Assembly: GCA_002327765.1 (NCBI GenBank)
Contig: DCUH01000021.1
Coordinates: 1 to 42,606 of the forward strand
Source: a bacterium UBA2219
GTDB lineage: Bacteria > Desulfobacterota > Deferrimicrobia > Deferrimicrobiales > Deferrimicrobiaceae
Reading direction: 5' to 3'
DNA length: 42,606 bases
The position numbers and the translations under genes were made by a program. This document shows, in pieces, positions 23,668 to 31,333 of this stretch; position 1 is the first letter of the stretch, and each line of letters opens with the position of its first letter. The notes below the pieces were generated by a model. That model saw only the letters and a program-made list of their open reading frames with translations, had not been told where the DNA came from and did no database searches.

Positions 23668-25880
23668 GCGCCGGGCCCGCGCGTCGCCCGTGGAGGACGG
23701 CCGCGGCCGCCGCGGCGACGCTCGCGTGCGCGGCGGCGCTGGCGGCGCTCCTGCTTTCCGCGAGCGTCCGCCTGTTCCTGTGCGGCGGGGAGGCGCCGCC
23801 GTCGTTCGAGGCGGTCCGCGCCGCGCACCGCCCCTCCGACGGGTTCCTCCTCGACCGCCGCGGCGCGCCGCTCCAGGAGGTGCGGGCCGACTTCCGGGAA
23901 CGGGTCCTCCCGTGGGTCCCGCTCGCGGAGGTCTCCCCGGCGCTCGTCGCGGCGGTCCTGCGCTCCGAGGACAAGCGCTTCTTCCGGCACCCCGGCGTCG
24001 ACGGGATCGCCCTGCTGTCGGCCGCGGCCGACGCCCTCGGCGGCGGGCGGGCGCGCGGCGCCTCCACGGTCACGATGCAGCTCGCCGGCCTCCTCGGGCC
24101 CGGGAGCAACGGTCGCGGGCGCGAAGCGCGCCGGCGCGGCGCGGGCGGCCGGCTCCTCGCGAAGGCCCGGCAGGCGCGGGCGGCGCTGCGGCTCGAGCGC
24201 TCCTGGACGAAGGCGGAGGTCCTGGAGGCGTACCTGAACCGCGCCCCCTTCCGCGGCGAGCTGCGCGGGATCGCCGCCGCCGCGCGCGGCATCTACGGCA
24301 AGGAGCCGGGCGGGCTCGACCGGGCGGAGTCCGCCGTGCTGGCGTGCCTGCTCCGCTCCCCCAACGCCGCGCCGGATGTCGTCGCGCGGCGCGCGGCGGG
24401 GCTGTCCGCCGCCCTCGGGTGGGACGCGGCGTCCGCCGCCGCGGCAGCGACGTCCGCCGGGCGCCTGCGCGTCCCGTACACCCTGCCTCCGCGGCAGGCG
24501 TTGGCCCCGCACGCGGCGCGCATCCTTCGCCTTGGCCCGGGCGAGCGGGTCGTCTCGACGATCGACGCGGAGATCCAGGAGTTCGCGGCGGAGGCGCTCG
24601 CGCGGCGCATCGCCGCCCTTTCCGGGCAGAACGTCCGCGACGGGGCGGCGCTGGTGGTGGCGAACGACACGGGCGAGATCCTCGCGTACGTGGGGAGCGC
24701 CGGGCCGGCATCGAAAAGCCCGCAGGTGGACGGGGTACGCGCGAGGCGGCAGGCGGGATCCACCCTGAAGCCCTTCCTCTACGGCGCCGCCTTCGACCGG
24801 CGGCTTCTGACCCCCGCGTCGCTCCTTTCCGATTCGCCGCTGGACGTGCCGACGGAGCGCGGGCTCTACGCCCCGCAGAACTACGACCGGGAGTTCCGCG
24901 GGCCGGTAACGGCGCGGGCGGCGCTCGCCTCGTCACTCAATGTCCCCGCGGTGCGGACGATCCTGCTGCTCGGGCCCGACGAGATGGCGCGGCGCCTGGC
25001 GGATTTCGGGTTCGAGCTGCCCGGCGACGGGGAAGACTACGGCGCGTCGCTTGCGCTGGGGAGCGCCGACGTGACGCTGTTCGAGCTCGTTTCCGCCTAC
25101 CGGGCGCTGGCCGACGGCGGGCGGTGGCGCCCGCTGACGCTGCGGCCGCCGGGCGTCGCGCCGGCGCGGCCGGGGGAGGCGCGGCGCGCGTCGAGCCGCG
25201 AGGCGGCGTTCCTCGTCTCCGACATCCTGTCCGACCGGGGGGCGCGCGGGGAGGCGTTCGGGCTTTCCAACCCGCTGACGACCCCGTTCTGGTCCGCGGT
25301 GAAGACGGGCACCAGCAAGGACATGCGCGACAACTGGTGCGTCGGGTACTCGGACCGGTACACGGTCGGCGTCTGGGCCGGGAACTTCTCCGGCGAGCCG
25401 ATGTGGGACGTCTCCGGCGTCTCGGGGGCCGCGCCCGCGTGGTCGGAGATCATGCTCCGGCTCCACGCCGGCCGCCCCGGCCGCGCGCCCGCGCCGCCGC
25501 CGGGCGTCGCGAAGCGCCGCGTCGCCTTCCCCGGCGGCCCCGCCGAGGTGCGCGACGAGTGGTTCCTTTCCGGCACGGAGCCGCCCGCGGCGGTGATCGC
25601 CGCCGCGGAGCCGCCGGCCGGGGGGATCCGCTACCCCGTCGACGGGACGATCGTCGCCATCGACCCGGACATCCCCGAAGGGCGGCAGCTCGTATTTTTC
25701 GAGGCGGAAGGAAGGGAGGCGGGGCGCTCCTGGGAGCTCGACGGGGTCCCGCTCGGGCCGGCGGACGCCCCGTATCCCTGGAAGCCCGCCCCGGGAAGCC
25801 ACCGCCTGGCGCTCGTCGACCGCGGCGGGGCGAGGGTCGACGCCGTGTCGTTTCAGGTCCGGGGGAACCCGCTCCCCTAG
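23664..25880 (+). CDS. pbpC: Penicillin-binding protein 1C
   Basis: A 738-residue class A penicillin-binding protein with one N-terminal membrane helix (residues 12-40). Transglycosylase motifs RSEDKRFFRHPGVD (glutamate E102) and GASTVTMQL are present. The transpeptidase domain has S366-TLK, SLN (SSLNVPAV) and KTGTS (K547). The C-terminal biPBP_C domain (YPVDGTIVAIDPDIPEGRQLVFFEAEG) is specific to PBP1C. It starts within the macroglobulin stop codon. The macroglobulin-pbpC pair is widespread and is thought to join protease trapping with wall repair. It converges on the next gene with six bases between stops. Confidence 0.94.
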   Translation: MSAGPARRPWRTAAAAAATLACAAALAALLLSASVRLFLCGGEAPPSFEAVRAAHRPSDGFLLDRRGAPLQEVRADFRERVLPWVPLAEVSPALVAAVLRSEDKRFFRHPGVDGIALLSAAADALGGGRARGASTVTMQLAGLLGPGSNGRGREARRRGAGGRLLAKARQARAALRLERSWTKAEVLEAYLNRAPFRGELRGIAAAARGIYGKEPGGLDRAESAVLACLLRSPNAAPDVVARRAAGLSAALGWDAASAAAAATSAGRLRVPYTLPPRQALAPHAARILRLGPGERVVSTIDAEIQEFAAEALARRIAALSGQNVRDGAALVVANDTGEILAYVGSAGPASKSPQVDGVRARRQAGSTLKPFLYGAAFDRRLLTPASLLSDSPLDVPTERGLYAPQNYDREFRGPVTARAALASSLNVPAVRTILLLGPDEMARRLADFGFELPGDGEDYGASLALGSADVTLFELVSAYRALADGGRWRPLTLRPPGVAPARPGEARRASSREAAFLVSDILSDRGARGEAFGLSNPLTTPFWSAVKTGTSKDMRDNWCVGYSDRYTVGVWAGNFSGEPMWDVSGVSGAAPAWSEIMLRLHAGRPGRAPAPPPGVAKRRVAFPGGPAEVRDEWFLSGTEPPAAVIAAAEPPAGGIRYPVDGTIVAIDPDIPEGRQLVFFEAEGREAGRSWELDGVPLGPADAPYPWKPAPGSHRLALVDRGGARVDAVSFQVRGNPLP

Positions 25881-25886
25881 CCCCGG

Positions 25887-26999
25887 TCACCACTTCAGGA
25901 TCCCCATGACGATCTCGAAGGCGATCAGGAGGATGATGATCATCTCGAGCGTCTCCGTCCGCGACGCCTGGGCCCGGTCGTTCAGCACCGTGTAGATCCC
26001 GGTAAGGACCGCCAGCTTGTCGCGCACCGACCCCTCGTGCCTTTCCGCCCCCACCTTCCTGCGCGCCTCCTCGTACACGCGCGCCAGGTAGGCGTCGCCG
26101 AACAGCGTCAGGGAGTTGTAGATCCGCTCGCGTACCAGCGACACGTCGGTGCCGATTTGCGACAGCTTGTGCAGCGGCTTTTCGTACGGGTCGTGGAGGA
26201 TGTGGTAGATGCGCCGCCGGGGGCGCAGCTCTTCCGCCGTGACGTCGATCGCCTCGTGGAGCAGCCGGTCGTAGAAGCGCAGCTCGAGGACCTGCACATT
26301 GAGGAACTCGAGCACCTCCACGGTGTCCTGGAACTTCGGGTCGTAGGCGAAGGAGGCGCACCAGTCCGCGACGAACAGGTCGTTGTCGAAGTACCGGATA
26401 GGGTTTTTGAGGATCTCAGCGATCGCCGCATCGCTGAACTCCCCCTCCTCCAGCGTCAGCAGCCGGGCGATGTCCTGGGGCAGCCGCGCGAGCGCCTGCG
26501 TGCCGGTCATGGGCGGCGAGAACTCCGACACGTGCCACAGGGAATATTCCTCGACGAGGTCCTGGAGCTTCGGGCGGGAGACGGCGGGAAGGATCCGATC
26601 GAACACCTTTTCCGCCGCGGCCCGGGCGGACCGTTCCAGCCCGGTCCCCGAGGAGAGGGCGAGCGCCGCCGCGCGGTATTCGTCCCAGGGAACGTCCCGC
26701 ACGGGAAGCGCCAGCGTCACGGAGAGGGCCCCGAAATCGAAGATCTTGACGGCCGCGTCGAGGCGCCGCGGCGCGCCGCCGGCGTCCGCCTCCACCGTCC
26801 CGGCGGGGACGGCGAGCGGCTTGGGGCGGTACTGCAGGTGGGGCGGCGAGGGGCGCAGCCTCGCGATCCCGGGTGCGTCCGAGGCCTCGCACAGGGTGCG
26901 CGCCTTCTCGAGGTCGATCTCGAACCCCGCTTCGTACGCGTAGAAGAAGAACAGATGGCCGGAAACGGTCAAGGCCGGGCGCGCCCCGTCTTCGCTCAT
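25887..26999 (-). CDS. RMD1/DUF155-like membrane-anchored protein
   Basis: A 370-residue protein. The N-terminal part (SGHLFFFYAYEAGFEIDLEKARTL, VKIFDFGALSVTLAL) and the helical C-terminal part (VSLVRERIYNSL, RDKLAVLTGIYTVLNDRAQASRTETLE) resemble the DUF155/RMD1 family, and it ends in one hydrophobic helix MIIILLIAFEIVMGIL followed by KW. Eukaryotic members are mitochondrial inner-membrane proteins; bacterial roles are unknown. The family assignment rests on recalled pattern, not on a search. It starts 13 bases after the CPBP protease stop, with GGGGGAA before the ATG, suggesting joint expression. Confidence 0.6.
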   Translation of the reverse strand: MSEDGARPALTVSGHLFFFYAYEAGFEIDLEKARTLCEASDAPGIARLRPSPPHLQYRPKPLAVPAGTVEADAGGAPRRLDAAVKIFDFGALSVTLALPVRDVPWDEYRAAALALSSGTGLERSARAAAEKVFDRILPAVSRPKLQDLVEEYSLWHVSEFSPPMTGTQALARLPQDIARLLTLEEGEFSDAAIAEILKNPIRYFDNDLFVADWCASFAYDPKFQDTVEVLEFLNVQVLELRFYDRLLHEAIDVTAEELRPRRRIYHILHDPYEKPLHKLSQIGTDVSLVRERIYNSLTLFGDAYLARVYEEARRKVGAERHEGSVRDKLAVLTGIYTVLNDRAQASRTETLEMIIILLIAFEIVMGILKW

Positions 27000-27012
27000 G
27001 CCGGTTCCCCCT

Positions 27013-27624
27013 TTACGCGCTCCCTCCGAGCAGGGAGGGAAACAGGTTGAAAACGAAATGGACGACGACGGGCGCGTAGACGTTCCCCGAGTTCTTCCGC
27101 CCCCACCCGAACAGCAGGCCCGGGAAGAAGGTCAGCAGCCGGTAGGGCGTGGGATGGAGCGCCACGTGCCCGGCGGCGAACAGCAGGGCGGCCGGGATGA
27201 TCGGCTCCCATCCGTTCTCCTCGAAGGCGTCGTACAGGTATCCCCGGAAGAAGACCTCTTCCGGGAGGGCGACCAGCAGCATCATGTGCCCCGCCAGCGC
27301 CGGGGATACCGGGAACCCCTTTCCGCGCGGGGACAGCTCCGGCGGCAGCGGGAGCCATGCGAAAAGCGAGTAGGCCGCCGCGCCCGCGACGACGAGGAGC
27401 AGCGCCGTCCCGAAGGTCCTGCGCGGGTCCGCGACGCGCGCCCACGAGGGCAGGCCGCGCTTCCAGTAGATCTGCACCGGAACGTAGAGGAACAGCACGG
27501 CGGCGAGCAGCGCCGTGGAGAAGAAGCGCGTGGAGGACTCCAGGTACAAGGAAAGGCGGATCAGCAGGATGACGCCGGCGAAGACCAGGACCGCCTTCGT
27601 CGGGAACGGCTTCCCGGCGGCCAT
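27013..27624 (-). CDS. CPBP-family intramembrane glutamic protease
   Basis: A 203-residue protein with about six hydrophobic helices. The three CPBP/Abi motifs are present: EEVFFRGYL (E122, E123, R127), H153 in LLFAAGHVALH and HFVFN (H189, N193). Such proteases cleave peptide bonds within the membrane; in bacteria some process prenylated or sorted proteins. Substrate unknown. AAAGGGG lies upstream of the ATG. It lies 13 bases downstream of the gph stop and 13 bases upstream of the DUF155-like gene, so the three may be one transcript. Confidence 0.88.
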   Translation of the reverse strand: MAAGKPFPTKAVLVFAGVILLIRLSLYLESSTRFFSTALLAAVLFLYVPVQIYWKRGLPSWARVADPRRTFGTALLLVVAGAAAYSLFAWLPLPPELSPRGKGFPVSPALAGHMMLLVALPEEVFFRGYLYDAFEENGWEPIIPAALLFAAGHVALHPTPYRLLTFFPGLLFGWGRKNSGNVYAPVVVHFVFNLFPSLLGGSA

Positions 27625-27637
27625 GGCCCGCCCCTTT

Positions 27638-28294
27638 CTACCCCGCCGGCCGGATCCGGCCGAACAGGTCGGGGAACCGGTCGACGGTGAAATCGGGCGC
27701 GTAGGCGGAAAACGATTCCGCCCCCAGCCCGTACGTGACGCCGCAGGTGACCGCCCCGGCGGCCTTTCCCGCCAGGACGTCGTTTTTGGCGTCCCCCACC
27801 ATCAGCGTCTCCCGGGGGGTCGACCCGAGCTCCCCGATGAGGCTTTGGAGCCCCTGCGGGTCGGGCTTCTTCGTGGGGTAGCTGTCCGCGCCGCGGACGG
27901 CGGCGAAGTGGTGGGACAGGGAGAGCCCGGCGAGGACCGCCTCCGTCATCGCCAGCGGCTTGTTCGTCAGGACCGCCATCCGGTACGTCCCGGACCATTT
28001 CCTCAAGGAATCGGCCACCCCGGGGTAGGCCCGGGTGGTGTCCAGCAGGTGCCTTCCGTAGTAGGAGAGGAACCGCTCCAGCGCGTCCGGCAGCAGGTCC
28101 GGCCGGTCCGGCGGCAGCGACCTCCGGACGAGGGTCGCCGCGCCGTCCCCGATGAAGCCGTAGATCGACGCGTGCGGCAGCGGTGGGATGCCGAGCGAAC
28201 CGATCGCCACGTTGACCGCGACGGAGAGGTCCTCCTTCGAGTCGACGAGGGTGCCGTCCAGATCGAAAACCAGCAGGCGCACGGGGTATTCCAT
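27638..28294 (-). CDS. gph: HAD-family phosphoglycolate phosphatase
   Basis: A 218-residue haloacid dehalogenase phosphatase. Motif I FDLDGTLVDS has the nucleophile D11 and acid D13; motif II lies in VLTNKP; motif III lysine is in KKPDP; motif IV is MVGDAKNDV. The alpha-helical cap lies between motifs I and II, as in Gph/PpaX. These enzymes dephosphorylate 2-phosphoglycolate or pyrophosphate. The frame is open upstream, but ATG 28294 immediately precedes the first conserved strand. Minus-strand TACAAT (28301-28306) ends six bases from this ATG, suggesting a leaderless message. Confidence 0.88.
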   Translation of the reverse strand: MEYPVRLLVFDLDGTLVDSKEDLSVAVNVAIGSLGIPPLPHASIYGFIGDGAATLVRRSLPPDRPDLLPDALERFLSYYGRHLLDTTRAYPGVADSLRKWSGTYRMAVLTNKPLAMTEAVLAGLSLSHHFAAVRGADSYPTKKPDPQGLQSLIGELGSTPRETLMVGDAKNDVLAGKAAGAVTCGVTYGLGAESFSAYAPDFTVDRFPDLFGRIRPAG

Positions 28295-28300
28295 GCCTTC

Positions 28301-28325
28301 ATTGTACAGGGAATTCCCCGGGGAA
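28301..28325. promoter_or_regulatory. Divergent control region: -10 for gph and overlapping palindromes
   Basis: TACAAT on the minus strand (28306 to 28301) is spaced so that transcription would begin at or beside the gph ATG. Next to it GGGAATTCCC (28309-28318) and TTCCCCGGGGAA (28314-28325) are perfect palindromes overlapping by five bases. On the plus strand TATACT (28362-28367) is a good -10 candidate for the nitroreductase gene. The palindromes lie between the two promoters and could be an operator; this is inference. Confidence 0.4.
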
Positions 28326-28415
28326 CCGCCGCCGGATTCGGAAGGGCGCAGGGCCGCGGGGTATACTGAAAAATCGGGGGGCGGCCGGCGGTCACGGGCG
28401 CCCCGGGGGTGCGGG

Positions 28416-29324
28416 ATGGGCGTCATCGGCAGTTCCGGGAACGCGGCGGGCAGGCCCGTCATCGACCGGTCGACCTGCACGGTCTGCGGCGAATGCGCCG
28501 CGGTCTGCGTGGGCGGGGTCCTGGTCAAATGCGACCGGGAGATCCGGGTCGACCATTCCGCGCCGTTCGACTGCATCGCCTGCGGCCAGTGCATGATGGT
28601 CTGCCCCATGGGGAGCGTCGCCGTGACCGGGCGGAAAGTCTCCCCGGCCGACCTGGTCGACCTGCCGCCGCCGGAGCTGCGCGCGGACTTCGACCGGCTG
28701 GAAGCGCTCTTCCTCGCGAGGCGCAGCGTCCGCCGGTTCCGCCGGGAACACGTGCCGCGCGAGACGATCGACAAGGTGATCCGCGCCGCCGCGACGGCCC
28801 CGATGGGCGTCCCGCCGTGGGAGGTCGGGATCCTCGTCTTCCACGGGCAGGACAAGGTGCGCGCGCTGGCGGCGGACACCGCCGACGCCTACGTGAAGCT
28901 GCTCAAGTTCCTCGAGGGGCCGGCGGGGCGTATCTACCGGAAGATGATGAAGAAAACAGCACGGGAGGTTCTGGAGAGCTTCATCCTGCCGCTGGGGAGG
29001 GCGCTGGTCGACGGGAGGAAGCGGGGGATCGACTACGTCCTCTACGGCGCGCCAGCCGCCCTGCTGTTCCATACCTCGCCTTATTCGGACGGGGCGGACG
29101 CCTACATCGCCTGCACGTACGCGATGCTCGCGGCGGAGTCGCTGGGGCTCGGGACCTGCATGATCGGTTGCCTGCCGCCGGTGCTCGACCGGAGGAAGGA
29201 CCTTAAAGCGAAGCACGGGATCCCGGAGGGGCACACCCCGAGGATCGTCCTCCTCCTGGGGCGCCCCTCGGGGCCGTTCCATAAAGGGATCCGCCGCCCG
29301 TTCCTCTCCGTAAAGTACCGCTGA
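28416..29324 (+). CDS. Ferredoxin-nitroreductase fusion protein
   Basis: A 302-residue flavoprotein. Residues 15-68 form a two-cluster ferredoxin module, with CTVCGECAAVC (C21, C24, C27, C31) and CIACGQCMMVCP (C53, C56, C59, C63). A nitroreductase domain starts at about 92 (ARRSVRRFRREHVPRETIDKVIRAAATAPMG, the FMN-binding start) and ends with LLLGRPSGPFHKGIRR. Members use electrons from the FeS clusters to reduce FMN; substrates are mostly unknown in anaerobes. ATG 28416 has CGGG upstream and fits the ferredoxin start. bioB follows after 12 bases, so they probably share a transcript. Confidence 0.9.
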   Translation: MGVIGSSGNAAGRPVIDRSTCTVCGECAAVCVGGVLVKCDREIRVDHSAPFDCIACGQCMMVCPMGSVAVTGRKVSPADLVDLPPPELRADFDRLEALFLARRSVRRFRREHVPRETIDKVIRAAATAPMGVPPWEVGILVFHGQDKVRALAADTADAYVKLLKFLEGPAGRIYRKMMKKTAREVLESFILPLGRALVDGRKRGIDYVLYGAPAALLFHTSPYSDGADAYIACTYAMLAAESLGLGTCMIGCLPPVLDRRKDLKAKHGIPEGHTPRIVLLLGRPSGPFHKGIRRPFLSVKYR

Positions 29325-29336
29325 AGGGGGACCGCC

Positions 29337-30416
29337 ATGGAAACGTTCTTCGAGAAGCTCCGCGCGCAGGCGATGTCGGGGAAGGGGATCGGGGCGGCCG
29401 ACGCCCTGGCGGTCCTGTCGCTGCCCGACGAGGCGCTCTGGCGCCTGCTCGACGTGACCGACGCCGTGCGCCGGCGGTTCCACGGCGACTCCGTCCGGCT
29501 CTGCTCCATCCTCAACGCCAAGTCGGGCGCCTGCCCGGAGGACTGCTCCTTCTGCTCCCAGTCGAGCCGGTCGCGGGCGGAGATCCCGACCTACCCGCTC
29601 CTTCCGGGAGAGGAGATCTTCCGCGCGGCGGTGGAGGCGAAGGGCTGGGGCGCCCGGTCGTTCTCGATCGTCACGTCCGGCCTGTCGCTGCGGAGCAGAG
29701 AGGAGCTGGTCCGCGTGGGGGACGCGGTGGAGCGGATCGGGAAGGAGCTGGGGCTGGAGACGTGCGCGAGCGTCGGCACCCTTTCCCCGGCCGACGCGCA
29801 GTACCTGGTCTCCCGCGGCCTGCGCCGCGTCCACCACAACCTGGAGACCTCCCGTTCCTACTTCCCGAACGTCTGCACCACCCACGACTACGACGACGAC
29901 GTGGCGACGCTGCGGGTCGCCAAGGCGGCCGGCGCCCGGGTCTGCTCCGGGGGGGTCTTCGGCCTGGGCGAGTCGCCGGAGGACCGCGTGGAGCTGGCGC
30001 TGACGCTGCGCGAGCTCGACGTGGACTCGATCCCCGCCAATTTCCTCAACCCCATCCCGGGCACGCCGGTGGAGGGGCGACGCGAGCTGTCCCCGATCGG
30101 CTGCCTGCGGATCCTCGCCATGCTGCGGCTGACGAACCCGGCGAAGGAGATCCTCGTCTGCGGCGGCCGCGAAGTGAACCTGCGCTCCCTCCAGCCGCTG
30201 ATGTTCGCCGCCGGCGCGAGCGGCGCGATGGCGGGCGACTACCTCACGACGGCGGGCCGCCCGGCGGAGGAGGACCTGCGGATGCTGGAGGACCTGGGGC
30301 TAAAACCGCAAAACCGGGACGTAGATGAGTTCTCCGCCAGTTTGGGGACAGAGATGGGAACCGCAGAACCGGGACGGAAAAAAGATAGCAGAACCGCAGA
30401 ACCGGGACGTAGATGA
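29337..30416 (+). CDS. bioB: Biotin synthase with repeat-derived C-terminal tail
   Basis: A 359-residue radical SAM enzyme that inserts sulfur into dethiobiotin. The SAM cluster motif CPEDCSFCSQSS (C66, C70, C73) is intact; HNLETSRSYFPNVCTTHDYDDDV and PANFLNPIPGTP carry further BioB-specific residues, and GGREVNLRSLQPLMFAAGASGAMAGDYLTT is the usual final block. Family-like sequence ends near LEDLGLKPQ (residue 325). The last 34 residues (N326 onward) are translated from the palindromic repeat at 30312-30534, and the TGA stop lies inside a repeat copy. The native stop has apparently been replaced. The catalytic core looks complete, so it is probably active. Confidence 0.93.
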   Translation: METFFEKLRAQAMSGKGIGAADALAVLSLPDEALWRLLDVTDAVRRRFHGDSVRLCSILNAKSGACPEDCSFCSQSSRSRAEIPTYPLLPGEEIFRAAVEAKGWGARSFSIVTSGLSLRSREELVRVGDAVERIGKELGLETCASVGTLSPADAQYLVSRGLRRVHHNLETSRSYFPNVCTTHDYDDDVATLRVAKAAGARVCSGGVFGLGESPEDRVELALTLRELDVDSIPANFLNPIPGTPVEGRRELSPIGCLRILAMLRLTNPAKEILVCGGREVNLRSLQPLMFAAGASGAMAGDYLTTAGRPAEEDLRMLEDLGLKPQNRDVDEFSASLGTEMGTAEPGRKKDSRTAEPGRR

Positions 30417-30534
30417 GAAGTCCAAAAGCCTGGTAGTCCGACTGCCTGATATGCGGGACTTCTCATCTACGTCCCCGTTCTGCGCTCCCCATCTCTGTCC
30501 CCGTTCTGTGAGAGAACTCATCTACGTCCCGGTT
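30312..30534. repeat. Nested REP-like palindrome between bioB and tatC
   Basis: Four copies of GGGACGTAGATGAG occur: direct at 30316-30329 and 30404-30417, inverted at 30462-30475 and 30517-30530. A second motif GGGGACAGAGATGGG (30344-30358) has an inverted copy at 30488-30502. The order is mirrored about a centre near 30440, giving nested perfect arms: 23 bp (30312-30334 with 30512-30534), 15 bp, and 20 bp (30404-30423 with 30456-30475, 32-base spacer). Shorter CAGAACCG repeats fill the gaps. Such clusters are typical of repetitive extragenic palindromes mobilised by RAYT transposases. Between convergent genes it may also act as a two-way terminator. Confidence 0.85.
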
Positions 30535-31244
30535 CTGTGTTTCGGTTCTGCGATCAGAACCACGAGTAACGACACGAAGTAGAGCCCCATCAGCGGGACC
30601 ATCATGAGCCCCATGTTGTAGATGTCCGGGGTCGGGGTGATGACCGCCGCGAGGACCGTGCAGCCGATCACGGCCGTGCGCCAGTGTTTCACGAAGAAAC
30701 CGGTCTTCAGCCAGCCCAGCCGCGCCAGGAAGAGGGAGAGCAGCGGCGTCTCGAAGGCGAGCCCCAGGGCGATGAGCATCCCGCCGCAGAAGGCGATGAA
30801 CTTCCGCACGGAGAGGTAGGGCTTCAGCTCGCCGGTCTCGAACCCCACGAGGAAGCCGATCCCGGCCGGCAGGATGATGAAGTACCCGAGGAGCACGCCG
30901 GACAGGAACAGGGCGGTCGCCGTCGCGAAGACGGGGACGCTCCATTTCCGCCAGGCGGGGACGCGCGGAAGCACCGCCCCGCGCCAGATCATGAAGCCCG
31001 CCACGGGGAGAATCAGGACGAAGGCGCAGTAGACCGAAAGCGACGCCAGGGCGAGGAACCCCTCCTCCGGCGAGAAGGAGACGAGATTCCTCCCGAGGAG
31101 GCGCACCAGCACCTCCAGCGCGCGCTCGGAGAACGGGAAGATCGCGACGATCAGGGCGAGGAACAGTGCGAAGCACGCGGTGATCCCCTTGCGCGCCTTG
31201 TCCAGCTCGGTGATGATCGTGGTGACCCGGCTTGCGTATTCCAA
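30522..31244 (-). CDS. tatC: Twin-arginine translocase subunit TatC
   Basis: A protein of about 240 residues with six hydrophobic helices. GVLLGYFIILPAGIGFL, GLAFETPLLSLFLARLGWL and TVLAAVITPTPDIYNMGLMMVPLMGLYFVSLLV are conserved TatC blocks. TatC recognises twin-arginine signal peptides for export of folded proteins; no tatA or tatB is nearby. The TTG at 31244 is preferred because GGAAA lies upstream and it gives the usual short lead (MEYASRVTTIITELDKARKG). ATG 31295 is the alternative (257 residues). Its last three residues and TAG stop come from the outer repeat copy of the palindrome. Confidence 0.88.
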   Translation of the reverse strand: MEYASRVTTIITELDKARKGITACFALFLALIVAIFPFSERALEVLVRLLGRNLVSFSPEEGFLALASLSVYCAFVLILPVAGFMIWRGAVLPRVPAWRKWSVPVFATATALFLSGVLLGYFIILPAGIGFLVGFETGELKPYLSVRKFIAFCGGMLIALGLAFETPLLSLFLARLGWLKTGFFVKHWRTAVIGCTVLAAVITPTPDIYNMGLMMVPLMGLYFVSLLVVLIAEPKHRTGT

Positions 31245-31333
31245 CGGTGCGGTTTCCTTTCGTCGCGTTGGGATCCAAGCGTCCCGAACCGCCATCTTAC
31301 CGCATAAGAGACAAAAGATAAGGAGGGGGACCA

